Of a DNA stretch of 64,000 nt, positions 1 through 8,995 are shown piece after piece. Within the stretch, counting starts at the first letter, position 1; each line of letters starts with the position of its first letter. Origin of the DNA: Chthoniobacter flavus Ellin428. GTDB taxonomy: Bacteria; Verrucomicrobiota; Verrucomicrobiia; Chthoniobacterales; Chthoniobacteraceae. Location: positions 186,001 to 250,000 of the forward strand of contig NZ_ABVL01000002.1 of NCBI RefSeq assembly GCF_000173075.1, in the 5' to 3' direction. The position numbers and the translations under genes were made by a program. Below the pieces are notes generated by a model. That model had not been told where the DNA came from. It saw nothing but the letters and a program-made list of their open reading frames with translations, and did no database searches.

Positions 1-681
1 TATATGGTGCCGCTCGGCATGGCGCTCATCGCATTCTTCTGGCTGAACTCGAGCCGGTTCGCCTTGCCTGAATACTTGCTGCGCACCGCTTTTGGCGTCG
101 TGACCGCCATCGCTCTCCTCTCCAATATCACGCTGGGCGTGGAAATCCGGCGTAATCTCCAGCAGCGGGCCGAGGAACAAGCCCGCGAGGATCTGTTGGT
201 TGTCCAGCAGGCCGACGCGGAAAAGGACTTCAGCCGCCTGCTCCACTACACCAACCGGTTCGAACGCCCAGCGACGCGGCAATTGGCGCTCCAAAAGGTT
301 CTTGCCACTGGCCCCCGATTCAATGCTCTCATGACCGAATGCCTGAGGAACCCCGTCTTCCAGGAGGGCCTAACTTACTTTCGCGACAATGACCCTCCTG
401 GCGACGCCGCTCCCCTCGCCGAGCCCGCTCGGGATGCCCTCTTTCTATCAGCCAAACGCCTTCGCGAGGAGTTCGCCACCGGCAGAACCATGGCGGCCGG
501 TGACATCGAATCCGGCGTCGACACCGTCCTCACCGTCGCCGACAAATTCTCGAAATACGGCGTCGACCTGCTCCCCGCCGTGCGCGACTACCGGGCCGCT
601 CTTGACGCTCCGAAGTATGGGAAGGTGCCGCTGGCGGGCACGAAGAGAATGGATGCCTGGCTCTCGGCCAAAGGCAAGTAA
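1..681 (+). CDS. membrane-anchored protein of unknown function, probably 5'-partial
   Basis: The frame is open to the left edge of the window, so the true start may lie outside; the first ATG is at 4. The visible 225 residues begin with one or two hydrophobic segments (roughly residues 1-15 and 25-45), followed by a charged, Gln/Glu/Arg-rich helical stretch (about 48-80) and a soluble tail. This fits an inner-membrane anchor with a cytoplasmic or periplasmic helical domain. No family was recognised. It is followed after 92 bases by a larger polytopic membrane gene on the same strand. Confidence 0.6.
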   Translation, partial: YMVPLGMALIAFFWLNSSRFALPEYLLRTAFGVVTAIALLSNITLGVEIRRNLQQRAEEQAREDLLVVQQADAEKDFSRLLHYTNRFERPATRQLALQKVLATGPRFNALMTECLRNPVFQEGLTYFRDNDPPGDAAPLAEPARDALFLSAKRLREEFATGRTMAAGDIESGVDTVLTVADKFSKYGVDLLPAVRDYRAALDAPKYGKVPLAGTKRMDAWLSAKGK

Positions 682-773
682 TCAGCGGACGGGCGGAACT
701 GAAAGAGACCAGGCGCCCCCCATTTTAAGTGGGCGCCACGCAGGCTGACCGGCCTTCCATTCGCTAAACAATT

Positions 774-2417
774 ATGAATTTCAAAATCCGAACATGCTGG
801 CCGTTGGTGACCTCCCTGTTCATCTATTGGGCGGCGGTGGCTATCCTGGTGTTTCTCGCGACCGGAATGAATGGCGGCCATTTTGTTTATCCGCTGGATG
901 ATACTTATATCCACATGTCCATCGCCAAAAGCACGGCGACCTCGGGCATTTGGGGGGTGACTCCTTACGCATTCACCTCTTCCACGTCGTCGCCCTTCTG
1001 GACGTTTTTATTGGCGGTGACTTACCTCGTATTCGGAATCCATGACAGCGCGGCGCTCATTCTCGCCCTGATCTGCGGCTCTCTCCTGATCGGTGCGATC
1101 TATGTTACCCTGGCAAGGTACCTCAAAAGTCCGGGGAGAATCTTCCTCTCCCTTTTGATCCTGATCTTTGTCACTCCGCTGCCGTCTTTGACTTTTACCG
1201 GCATGGAGCACGTTCTTCATATTCTGCTCTTCACTGTCTTTCTCTTTCTGGCAATCCCCCTGCTGTTGGCCAGGAACAAGCCAACTTTCAAAGAGGCCCA
1301 GTCGACACTCATCGTGGCGCCGTTCCTGGTGGTCACGCGTTACGAGAGTCTGTTCCTGGCGTTCGTGATTTGCGCCATTCTCTTTTTCCAGCGGAAAATC
1401 CTCCTGTCCGTGATCCTCGGCGCGGTATCACTGTTTCCCGCGGTCATCTACGGCGCGTGGTCGGCGGCGAACGGTTGGTACTGGCTGCCCAATTCCGTCC
1501 TGCTCAAAGGACATCGACCGCACCTAAGCCTGAGTGTCAGCAGCATCCTGAACCAATTCGGAGGCGGTGCCTTGGATGTCATTGAGGCGAACCCGCACAT
1601 CTTGTTGCTGGTGATTTTTTCTTTGCTGGTGATCTTACGCTATCCTCCGCGGGAGAACCGCGGACAAAACGACATCCGGTGGGCGCACATCGTCTTTCTC
1701 GGGTGCGTGTTACTTCACATGCAATTCGCCGGAATGGGATGGTTTTTCCGCTACGATGCCTATCTTGTTTTCATGGGACTGGCGCTGGTGGCGATCTCCG
1801 TAAACGAGCTTCTGCCGGAAAGTTGGATTGGTATCTTGAAAGAAAAAGGGTTGCTCGCGGCGGGTGTGTTGACTCTCTTTGTCGTGGTGGTGGGTATCCC
1901 CTTTTACAACCGGGCGTCCGTGGCGCTCGAAATCACGCCGTGGGCGTCGAAGAATATCTACGAGCAGCAGTATCAAATGGCGAGTTTTCTTCGACGCTAT
2001 TACCCCGACGGCCGGGTTGCGGCCAATGACATCGGCGCGATTACTTACTTTACTAATATCCGGTTGGTGGACTTGGTGGGCTTGGGAACCATGGAGACCG
2101 CTAAGTGGCGGCTGAATCAGTCGCTAACGACGCAACGTGTCGACCTCCTCACGCAGCGGCGTGGTGTTTCCCTGGCGCTGGTCTACGATAGCTGGTTCAC
2201 GGCGCCTAACGGACGGAGCTCTCTGCCTCCCTCGTGGGTCAAGGTGGCCGAATGGAAAATCACGCATAACGTGGTGTGTGGAGGAGACACCGTGTCGATT
2301 TTCGCGACCTCGGCACAGGGTGTGGAAGCGTTGAAAGGTAATCTGCGGAAATTCGCGTCAGAAATGCCGTCGGACGTCCAGCAAGCCGGCCCCTATCTCC
2401 AGGCGCCAAATCAATAG
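774..2417 (+). CDS. polytopic membrane protein, GT-C glycosyltransferase-like
   Basis: This 547-residue protein has about ten hydrophobic segments, starting with one at residues 10-30. The first periplasmic loop carries an acidic motif, PLDDTYIHMSIA, close after the first membrane segment. This layout (acidic pair in loop 1, many helices, soluble C-terminus) is that of GT-C glycosyltransferases such as the PMT/ArnT group, which use polyprenyl-phosphate sugars. The C-terminal ~150 residues form a soluble domain (NDIGAITYF, then DLVGLG) typical of bacterial homologues annotated only as membrane proteins. Donor and acceptor cannot be told. The assignment rests on topology and the acidic motif, not on a recognised family. 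Confidence 0.65.
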   Translation: MNFKIRTCWPLVTSLFIYWAAVAILVFLATGMNGGHFVYPLDDTYIHMSIAKSTATSGIWGVTPYAFTSSTSSPFWTFLLAVTYLVFGIHDSAALILALICGSLLIGAIYVTLARYLKSPGRIFLSLLILIFVTPLPSLTFTGMEHVLHILLFTVFLFLAIPLLLARNKPTFKEAQSTLIVAPFLVVTRYESLFLAFVICAILFFQRKILLSVILGAVSLFPAVIYGAWSAANGWYWLPNSVLLKGHRPHLSLSVSSILNQFGGGALDVIEANPHILLLVIFSLLVILRYPPRENRGQNDIRWAHIVFLGCVLLHMQFAGMGWFFRYDAYLVFMGLALVAISVNELLPESWIGILKEKGLLAAGVLTLFVVVVGIPFYNRASVALEITPWASKNIYEQQYQMASFLRRYYPDGRVAANDIGAITYFTNIRLVDLVGLGTMETAKWRLNQSLTTQRVDLLTQRRGVSLALVYDSWFTAPNGRSSLPPSWVKVAEWKITHNVVCGGDTVSIFATSAQGVEALKGNLRKFASEMPSDVQQAGPYLQAPNQ

Positions 2418-2447
2418 CTATGGAGATTATAGACGCGCACTTTCGCT

Positions 2448-2660
2448 TTGCCGCGCGAATGGCGTCTTGTGAATCGCATCTCCAACATGCCCGTGGAAAA
2501 GCTGAGAGAACGCGCTCGTATCCTGATGGAGGAATCCGAACGGATCATTGCGCGCGCCAGCCAGATCGAGGCCGAAACGCGTGCGCTAGTGAATCCCGAC
2601 ACGGTGCGCATCCGCCCCGATGCCTCCGCCGCAGAATCGCACCTAATCCCAGTGCGCTGA
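2448..2660 (+). CDS. small helical (coiled-coil) protein
   Basis: This reading frame gives 70 residues; an internal ATG at 2487 (MPVEKLRERAR...) would give 57 and removes an unlikely N-terminus. The core is heptad-like and rich in Glu, Arg and Ala (LRERARILMEESERIIARAS), predicting one amphipathic helix or coiled coil. Two more short genes of the same character lie at 5811-5978 and 6137-6358. No family was recognised. Whether it is translated is uncertain, but the composition is protein-like and it follows the upstream membrane gene by 30 bases. Confidence 0.4.
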   Translation: MPREWRLVNRISNMPVEKLRERARILMEESERIIARASQIEAETRALVNPDTVRIRPDASAAESHLIPVR

Positions 2661-2957
2661 CGTTACCCCGACGATACCTCCGATTGAGGTTGATTCGTCG
2701 GCGTGCCGTGGATCAACGCATAGGCACCTTCCGTAAACCGACGTAGATCCCCTGCTCTTTGGCAGATGGATCGTCACGGGAGGCGATACCGCGCTGGCGA
2801 AAAGAGAGCGACACCATCGGCCATCCGGTCAGTTTATCCTTGCGTATTAAGATCACGATCCTAAAAACGCGCCCATGAGTGTGTCGTCATGTTTGCGTGG
2901 GCTGTTCACGGCCTTGGGTGGAAGCGACGGACCGGTAAATTGAAACAATCAACCCCC

Positions 2958-3566
2958 ATGAAAATTCTCGCCCTCTGTTCCTTTCTCTTCCTTAGTTCGC
3001 TCTCTGGTGCATGGTCGCAGACATCGTCTTTGCCAAACCGGACGACGGCGCCGGCAGCGGCCTTAACTTCGAAAGATATTCATGTTTATCCATTCGCCGA
3101 GGAGCACAAAGACATGCTCTTCAAGGCAACAGATCGGAGCATTCCCAACGAGCTGATTGTGACCACCACGGATCACATTCACATGTACGGCAAAAAGAAG
3201 AGCCATGTCGTCCAGGTGCTGGGTGTTCCGACGGGGCATGTCGGCAAGCTGGTCATGCTTCCGCCCGGCGATCGCAGCGGCACTTTGACGATCAAGAAAA
3301 GCTTTGGAACGACGTTGTTCTTCAATTGCTTCGAGCTGACCGGAGGCAAACTCGACTCGCAGGAAATGAAATTGAGCGAGGGCGTCGCCTATAATTGGTC
3401 GGTTAAAAACGACGGCACCAATACCACGTTCCGCATGACCTCTCCGGAAAACAAAGAGCTCGCCCATCATACCATCGAGAGTGCCAATGTGCAGGGCATC
3501 GGGTTCGCTGGAACGGTACGCAACGAGGGTAACGAAATCGATCTTACGATCACCTTCGACCACTAA
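2958..3566 (+). CDS. secreted protein of unknown function
   Basis: The longer frame starts at 2889, but the ATG at 2958 is preferred because it begins a clear signal peptide (MKILALCSFLFLSS, cleavage near AWSQ). The mature protein is about 180 residues with predicted beta structure: many alternating hydrophobic/Thr stretches and a Gly-rich FGTTLFFNCFELTGG segment. Motifs such as DHIHMYGKK are visible but match no family I know. It has one cysteine in the mature part. It probably acts in the periplasm or outside the cell. Neighbours give no functional hint. Confidence 0.65.
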   Translation: MKILALCSFLFLSSLSGAWSQTSSLPNRTTAPAAALTSKDIHVYPFAEEHKDMLFKATDRSIPNELIVTTTDHIHMYGKKKSHVVQVLGVPTGHVGKLVMLPPGDRSGTLTIKKSFGTTLFFNCFELTGGKLDSQEMKLSEGVAYNWSVKNDGTNTTFRMTSPENKELAHHTIESANVQGIGFAGTVRNEGNEIDLTITFDH

Positions 3567-3571
3567 TATTT

Positions 3572-3591
3572 CGTCACCGCGAAAAGTGACG
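3572..3591 (+). terminator. weak hairpin after the secreted-protein gene
   Basis: A six-base perfect stem (cgtcac / gtgacg) with an eight-base loop lies 6 bases after the stop codon of the gene ending at 3566. There is no T-tract, so it may be only a weak or Rho-assisted stop. Confidence 0.25.
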
Positions 3592-3711
3592 GTTCGGTGA
3601 TTATTGCTCGCTTATTGGGGTGCGACGACCCCGCCTACGCCGAAGGCGTTGAATCATTCAGCCCAGTTTTCTCGAGTTGACACTGCGTTTTCGGAGGTGC
3701 AACATTCTCTC

Positions 3712-4326
3712 ATGCCCGAACTAACGTCACCGCTGGCGTTCGAACTTTGCGAGCATGGCAGATGCGCGGATGTGAGCGTCAATGAAGAAGCCAAAGGCAC
3801 CGACAAATTCAAGGTAGGCTCCTGCAAACAGGACCAGGATAAATGCGGCGGCAAAGGCTGCTACTGCCAGCTCTTTCGCCGAAAGAAAGGAAGCAAGGAT
3901 GGCGTCACTTGGGATGTCGTCCGACTGAACGAAGAGCACAAGGATACCGATTACGACGGCGACAAATACGAATACCAGTGCTTCTGCGTCACCCCCATTT
4001 TGGAGACCGCCGCCACCATCGATGGCTTCTCTTACACGGTGCGGTTCATCCCCTGCGATAAGTCCGGCTTGTGCGCCCTGAACAAAGACGTAGTACCGGG
4101 ACTCACCGGCCAGACCGTGCTGCTCAAGTGCGAGGGCAAATGCGATGGTGACTGCAAATGCACGCTGTTCCGTCTGAAGGTCAAAAAGACGGCAAAGGAA
4201 AAGGCCGACAAAGTGAAGTGGAGCGAAAAGGACGCGAAATGGGAATACGTTGCGCCGACCGGCAAGGAAATCGCACTCGGTGACGACGTTTATTACTACC
4301 GCTGCTTCTGCGTGAAGCCAGGTTGA
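3712..4326 (+). CDS. tandem-duplicated 16-cysteine protein of unknown function
   Basis: The frame opens at 3604, but the ATG at 3712 is preferred: a GGAGGT lies at 3693-3698 and the homologous repeat begins right after it. The 204-residue product has two copies of one module. Copy 1 (about residues 5-95) and copy 2 (about 105-204) each hold eight cysteines in the same order: a CxnC pair at the start (CEHGRC; CDKSGLC), a cluster in the middle (CKQDQDKCGGKGCYC; CEGKCDGDCKC) and a closing CFC (YQCFCV; YRCFCV). No signal peptide is visible, so disulfides are not certain and metal binding is possible. It is Lys/Asp-rich. No known family was recognised. Confidence 0.7.
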   Translation: MPELTSPLAFELCEHGRCADVSVNEEAKGTDKFKVGSCKQDQDKCGGKGCYCQLFRRKKGSKDGVTWDVVRLNEEHKDTDYDGDKYEYQCFCVTPILETAATIDGFSYTVRFIPCDKSGLCALNKDVVPGLTGQTVLLKCEGKCDGDCKCTLFRLKVKKTAKEKADKVKWSEKDAKWEYVAPTGKEIALGDDVYYYRCFCVKPG

Positions 4327-4341
4327 CAGCCTGCAGGCGTA

Positions 4342-4821
4342 TTACTTCTGCGCCACCCTGTTTCCGGTGCTCTTCCAAACCGCGTTCCCAAGGTCCAGGT
4401 CCTGTTTCGAATTGTAGTATTCGATGTGCAATTGGTCGGTCGCCGGAAGATAGACGATCTTCTCCATCGCGGTCCCCTTCACAATCATCCGATAGGAACC
4501 ATCGTCCGCAGGTTGCATGTGGCTATCTTTCTCTTTCCGCGTACCGCCGAGGATTCTCACCGTGTGCCCGGGAGAGATCTCGTAAACGCGATTGAATCCG
4601 GGACCGGATACCTGCCAATTGCCGACGACTTTTGCATCGTCCTCGGGCGCCGGTTTCGCCGCAAATGCGGGAAGCGTGAACAGTACGAAAGCAACCAAAG
4701 TTTGGAAAACCCGGACAAACGGAGAGAGCGCTCGGACCGGGACGGCATCAGCAAGTGGAGGGACCATGGTGCGGACTATGTGCAACAAAATGAGGCGCTG
4801 CACGAGAACAAAAACTTTCAT
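4342..4821 (-). CDS. secreted protein of unknown function
   Basis: This 159-residue protein has an N-terminal hydrophobic segment (VFQTLVAFVLFTLPAFA) ending in an AxA-type cleavage site; the ATG at 4767 would give a more usual signal-peptide length than the first ATG at 4821. The mature domain of about 105 residues begins VGNWQVSGPGFNRVYEI and reads like a small beta-barrel of the kind found in secreted lipocalin-like or 'DUF' domains. It converges with the 16-Cys gene (15 bases between stops). No family was recognised. Confidence 0.55.
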   Translation of the reverse strand: MKVFVLVQRLILLHIVRTMVPPLADAVPVRALSPFVRVFQTLVAFVLFTLPAFAAKPAPEDDAKVVGNWQVSGPGFNRVYEISPGHTVRILGGTRKEKDSHMQPADDGSYRMIVKGTAMEKIVYLPATDQLHIEYYNSKQDLDLGNAVWKSTGNRVAQK

Positions 4822-5089
4822 TTTTTCTCACATTTGCCGGCGCAGCCGCGGTGTTTGGCATTTGGTTAAATTAGCGGGCCGCTCATGCGAATTCGTTAGT
4901 CATGTTGTTTGGATAGTTGGCATTCGCGCTTGCAAATTAACCGTGCAGAAAGAGACTCACCGACCGAGATGCGACTAGTTTTCAAGAGTGTCGGCGGCAG
5001 GGACCCTTCGTGGCGGAATCGCGTCTTTCGCTTTGGCATAAGGATGCTAGCTGACACGCGCTGGTTTCAAAATCCTCCCCAAAATCATC

Positions 5090-5683
5090 ATGAACTTACG
5101 TCTCCTCACATTCTGTGCCCTGACTCTCACTGCAGCTTCCGTCTCCACCGTGGCCGCAGCAGATGAAGTCGCTCCCGCGACCGGGTTTGCGGGCTTTTCG
5201 AAAGGAGGGAGCGAGAGGAACTTACTCGCCAATGCAAATTTCGAAAAGGGAACAGCCGGCTGGGAACTCCTGAACTGGGGTAGAAGCTCGAAGATGGAAC
5301 TGGATCCGAACGAGCGCCACGAAGGCAAAGCAGCGCTGCGAGTCGACAATCTGGATGGCTGTCATTCGTTTGTGCGGCAGTTGCTCACTGTAAAGCCTCA
5401 TACCCGCTACCGGCTCTCCGGTTACATCAAGACGAGGGACGTCGAACCAGCCAAAAAGGGACAGAGATCGGGAGCCATCCTCATGGTCGGCCGGATGAGT
5501 GTCTACACGCCCTTGCTCACGGGGACGACCCCGTGGACGAAGGTGACGGTGGATTTTACCACGAAGGATGACGCCCAGATTCACGTCGGCCCGAGCGTGG
5601 GAACCGACGCGACCTTTGCCAGGGGCTCGGCTTGGTACTCCGAATTGCGCCTCACGGAGCTCAGTGGCGACGAACGGAAATGA
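5090..5683 (+). CDS. secreted carbohydrate-binding-module-like protein
   Basis: This 197-residue protein starts with a signal peptide (MNLRLLTFCALTLTAAS, cleavage near AAA-DE). The mature part has the hallmarks of a CBM4/9-type or related jelly-roll module: NLLANANFEKGTAGWELLNWG near the start of the domain, then a 'payed-out' beta pattern with LTVKPHTRYRLSGYIKT and a closing ARGSAWYSELRLTEL. Such modules bind glycans and usually accompany an enzyme, but here the module is the whole protein. It likely acts outside the cytoplasm. The glycan cannot be told. Confidence 0.65.
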   Translation: MNLRLLTFCALTLTAASVSTVAAADEVAPATGFAGFSKGGSERNLLANANFEKGTAGWELLNWGRSSKMELDPNERHEGKAALRVDNLDGCHSFVRQLLTVKPHTRYRLSGYIKTRDVEPAKKGQRSGAILMVGRMSVYTPLLTGTTPWTKVTVDFTTKDDAQIHVGPSVGTDATFARGSAWYSELRLTELSGDERK

Positions 5684-5810
5684 AATCGCCGGCATCTCAG
5701 ATGGGTGCCATTTCGTTAGTCGCTGCGAGCCTCCAGCGGATTACCATATCGTAGCGGAAAGTCTGATATTTAAGGCATCCGGTAGCGTGTGGAACACGAA
5801 TCATCGGGAA

Positions 5811-5978
5811 ATGACCGAGGAACTGGAGCCGCCGCTTTTTGATCCGGAAACGTTGCGTACGAATGCGATCGAATTGATTCGGCGAGCCGAGCATTTGCGG
5901 GATCGTGCAGACGAGATGATGCGGCGCGCAGATGAACTGCTCCGCCAGGCGGAGGAGTATCAACCAAAGCCAGAGTAA
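5811..5978 (+). CDS. small helical (coiled-coil) protein
   Basis: From the ATG at 5811 the product is 55 residues; the longer frame from 5568 overlaps the previous gene and is not protein-like. The central part repeats an RAEHLRDRADEMMRRADELL pattern, a strongly amphipathic Ala/Arg/Glu helix with an 'RADE' period of seven. It resembles the genes at 2448 and 6137 in size and composition but not clearly in sequence. No family was recognised. Confidence 0.45.
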   Translation: MTEELEPPLFDPETLRTNAIELIRRAEHLRDRADEMMRRADELLRQAEEYQPKPE

Positions 5979-6136
5979 CAACCTGCGTATTTCTCCCGGG
6001 TGGAGGCGGGTATTCTCCCGTAGAGGGCTATCGGCAATAAGGCATCGGGATTTCCTGCCCACTGGCTTATCGGGTAAAAACTTTGCACATCCGCCGGCGC
6101 CAGCGGCCACGATAACGCGCCTGTTATCACGCCGCC

Positions 6137-6358
6137 GTGTTCCAGAAACCAAACCCGCCATCCGCACGCGCTTCTGCCGCTCATCGCCTTCTGATCCTGA
6201 AGGCGGAAATGGAGCGCATCGCGGACGCGATTCGAGAACTCTCTGAGCGGATTGCCCATACGCAGAGCCGCGTTCGCAATCTTGACCCGAACCGCTCTTC
6301 CTCCGCTGAATCGCCGCCACCGCGTTTGCCGACAGACCAGCCCGACCCTCAAAACTAG
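6137..6358 (+). CDS. small helical (coiled-coil) protein
   Basis: The frame starts with GTG at 6137 (73 residues); an ATG at 6209 would give 49. The core (MERIADAIRELSERIAHTQS) is an amphipathic helix; the C-terminal 20 residues are Pro/Ser-rich and probably disordered. It is the third short helical protein within 4 kb and lies 55 bases before the flippase gene. No family was recognised and translation is unproven. Confidence 0.35.
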   Translation: MFQKPNPPSARASAAHRLLILKAEMERIADAIRELSERIAHTQSRVRNLDPNRSSSAESPPPRLPTDQPDPQN

Positions 6359-6413
6359 AGGCCGTCATTAGAAGTTCACTTCGGGCCTGTTCGATGTTAT
6401 TCGTCGGCAGGAT

Positions 6414-7214
6414 ATGGATACAAATCTGGCCATCATTTGCGGGCTGACGTTTGTCATTCACCTCATTGGCACCCTGGCGTATGCGGCGCGCATCGCGGGC
6501 GTTCGGACCGGGCACATCGCGACCGCTCTCACGCTGTTTAACTTGCTCATCCTCGTCTCGCGCACCTCGAATTCTTTCCAGGCGCCCTTTCTCGCCAAGC
6601 GAATCGAAACGAACCTCTCTGCCGCGCACACCCCACTTCTTGCCGATTTCCAATGGATCCTGGGTTCGGCGGCGGCGGCCACTGCCTGTGGCGCGCTGCT
6701 CGTGCCCACTGCGCAACGCGCTCTATCACGTGCGGTGGTCCTTCTCCAGACCCATCGCTCGCTCTTCCGTCTTTTGCTGCACGGCGTCCACCCGCAGCGA
6801 TTGCTCTTGATGCGCCGGTATGTGGCCATCCCGGCGCCGACCAATCTCCGCAGCCTGACGACGCGCGGCGGGCTTTCGTGGGGTTTTCTCGGGCTGAATA
6901 CTTTTGCGGTCGCGCTATGGACCGTGGGGGTCTTTGCCTCGCTCTACGCCGGGGCACTCGAGCCCTCCTTGCGCGTCACGTGCAGCAATCTTTCCTCCAT
7001 CATCAATGGCGCGGCGACCATTGTCATGTTCCTCCTCCTCGACCCGCAGCTTTCGCTTCTCACGGACGACGTCGTGCATCACCGCACGAGTCAGAATACG
7101 TTTCGTTCCGCGGTGGCCTCGCTGGTCGGAGCCCGGCTCGTCGGCGTCGTGCTGGCGCAATTTCTTCTGTTCCCCTCCGCGCTCCTCATCGCCTCCGTCG
7201 CGCGGCATATCTAG
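6414..7214 (+). CDS. amj: lipid II flippase, Amj family (DUF2837)
   Basis: This 266-residue polytopic membrane protein matches the Amj (YdaH) family, which in Bacillus subtilis is an alternative to MurJ for flipping undecaprenyl-linked peptidoglycan precursor (lipid II) across the inner membrane. The diagnostic N-terminus is well kept: FVIHLIGTLAYAARIAGV, followed by the TGHIATALTLFNLL and SRTSNSFQAPFLAKRIE segments. About six hydrophobic segments are visible and the length is usual for the family. It stands alone between a small gene and a convergent propeller gene. Whether a MurJ is also present in the genome cannot be seen here. Confidence 0.85.
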   Translation: MDTNLAIICGLTFVIHLIGTLAYAARIAGVRTGHIATALTLFNLLILVSRTSNSFQAPFLAKRIETNLSAAHTPLLADFQWILGSAAAATACGALLVPTAQRALSRAVVLLQTHRSLFRLLLHGVHPQRLLLMRRYVAIPAPTNLRSLTTRGGLSWGFLGLNTFAVALWTVGVFASLYAGALEPSLRVTCSNLSSIINGAATIVMFLLLDPQLSLLTDDVVHHRTSQNTFRSAVASLVGARLVGVVLAQFLLFPSALLIASVARHI

Positions 7215-7226
7215 GAAGGATCGCAA

Positions 7227-8852
7227 CTAAGGCGCGGTCTGAATGCGCGTAATCCCGGCGACGCGTTCATTCGTCACCGATAACTCGTAACATATCGCTT
7301 CACGATCGTTCCGAACCAGGAGATAGCGTCCCGCGAGCGTGGGATGGTTCCACGTCTTGCTGCTCAGCGCATCAATGCGGCCCAACTCTTCATAACCTGC
7401 CGGCTTGGCCACCGCGAGATAGACGGGGCCGGATTCGCTTTGCACGATCACGAGATCATCCACGAGTAACGACTGGCCGGAGCCGAAGCTGCCCTCTTTC
7501 CAAAGGCGCTCGCCGGTTTCCATGTTGAGGCATTCCAGGTGGCCGTCATCGAGTCCGTAAGCATGACCTTCGCGGATCGCCGGCGTGTTGAATTGCGTTT
7601 TCATCCGCAAGTTATGCCAGAGTTCCGCGGCGCTGAGCTTGCCATCGGCGTCTGCCGTGATCTGAAAAAGATGCGAACCGTAGCCGTAGCCGGCCGAGAC
7701 AAATACCCGGTCTTTTCCGACGACCACCGGTTGCGAGGCCTTCGGCCACTTGTCCCCTCCCCACGCGCAATCCAGGAGCATCGCGCCGGTGGCCGGATCA
7801 CTGGCGCTGAAACCGTGTGCGTTGTTGCTCAAAATCACGCGCCTGCCCGCGAGGGTCGTCGCGATTGGCGAGGCGTAGCTGGCCCGGTCGTCGCCCGATT
7901 TCCACAGCGGCGCGCCGGTGTCGTGCTGATAGGCAAAAAGCGTCGGCCCCTGCGCGTTGCCACCGGTCACGATGACCTTGCCGTCCACGAGCAGCGGTGA
8001 GGCGCTAATCCCCCACTCGTTGTTGGCCAGATTGTTTTCGACCAGCACCGAGTGCTGCCAGATCGACTGCCCCGTTGCTGCGTCCAGGCAATTCAGTATG
8101 CCTGTCCCGCCGTAGCTGTAAACCCGGCCATCCGCAACCGTCGGCGTCGCGTGAGGCCCGATGCCGCTCTGCCACTGGGTGAAACAGGTCTTGTCGGCGT
8201 GGGCCCAGATCAGCTTGCCGGTGAAAAGATCATAACAAGTGACCATTTCCTCGTCCCCGCGCTGCTCCTGGGTGTAAGCCCGGCCATCCACCACGGCAAA
8301 GGCCGACCAACCGGCGCCGATGGGTTGCCGCCAGAGTTCCTTTGGCGGCGCCGTCTTCCAATCCCGGGCGAGATTCGCTCCAATGATGACCCCATCGCGA
8401 TTGGGTCCGAAAAACTGCGGCACGTTCGCCGCCTGGGCGAGTTGTTTCCTGTCCACCACGCTGGCCGCGTTCGTTGCCAGGACCGGTTGACCAGCCAGCG
8501 CCGGCAAAGAAGACGCCGACCATTTCCATACCAACCGCGGCAGACCCGTGCCATTCACGGTGCCGTCGACCCGCAGCGCCTGCTTGATCCCAAACACGAC
8601 GAGCAGCACGACTCCCAGGCCGATGAGTCGCGTTTTCCAGGCAAAGCGCGGCGTGAAGAAGAACCACAGTAAATTGAGCAACACCGCCAGCAAAACCGCG
8701 GGCATCGAATAGAACATCTTCATGTTCTGCTCCGTCTCCGCTCGCGACTGGACGAGGATGACCGCCACTACGGCCAGGGCGATGACGACGATGGGAAACC
8801 ACGGCAGGCGGCGCCGCTTTGCGAGGGAAACGGGGAGAGAGTCGGAATTCAC
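7227..8852 (-). CDS. PQQ-like beta-propeller protein, membrane-anchored
   Basis: The frame is open to 9038, but a GTG at 8852 (VNSDSLPVSLAKRRRL) is preferred because it precedes the membrane segments and avoids overlap with the next gene. The 541-residue product has two N-terminal hydrophobic segments (about 18-38 and 52-95) and then a PQQ-binding-like eight-bladed propeller with blade motifs such as FSAFAVVDGRAYTQEQ, TPTVADGRVYSYGGTG, ASPLLVDGKVIVTGG and QSLLVDDLVIVQSES. In this large family most verrucomicrobial members are not proven quinoproteins. A role in binding or assembly at the outer face of the membrane is inferred. It converges with amj. Confidence 0.8.
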   Translation of the reverse strand: MNSDSLPVSLAKRRRLPWFPIVVIALAVVAVILVQSRAETEQNMKMFYSMPAVLLAVLLNLLWFFFTPRFAWKTRLIGLGVVLLVVFGIKQALRVDGTVNGTGLPRLVWKWSASSLPALAGQPVLATNAASVVDRKQLAQAANVPQFFGPNRDGVIIGANLARDWKTAPPKELWRQPIGAGWSAFAVVDGRAYTQEQRGDEEMVTCYDLFTGKLIWAHADKTCFTQWQSGIGPHATPTVADGRVYSYGGTGILNCLDAATGQSIWQHSVLVENNLANNEWGISASPLLVDGKVIVTGGNAQGPTLFAYQHDTGAPLWKSGDDRASYASPIATTLAGRRVILSNNAHGFSASDPATGAMLLDCAWGGDKWPKASQPVVVGKDRVFVSAGYGYGSHLFQITADADGKLSAAELWHNLRMKTQFNTPAIREGHAYGLDDGHLECLNMETGERLWKEGSFGSGQSLLVDDLVIVQSESGPVYLAVAKPAGYEELGRIDALSSKTWNHPTLAGRYLLVRNDREAICYELSVTNERVAGITRIQTAP

Positions 8853-8995
8853 GCTGATTCCAACGCATAGTGGAAAATGGCGCGATTGCAACGGTCCGCG
8901 CGCCTCGCGGGAACCGGATCCATCGGAAGTCTCCGCCGGCCCAGCCCATCCTGCTTCCCGGCGGAGCCCTGACCCGAGGCTTCCCCTCGGCAACT

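Noticed and set aside
3712..4326. Metallothionein as identity of the 16-Cys protein
   Set aside because: Metallothioneins are shorter, with a higher Cys density and no aromatic core; this protein has Tyr, Phe and Trp residues around the Cys motifs.
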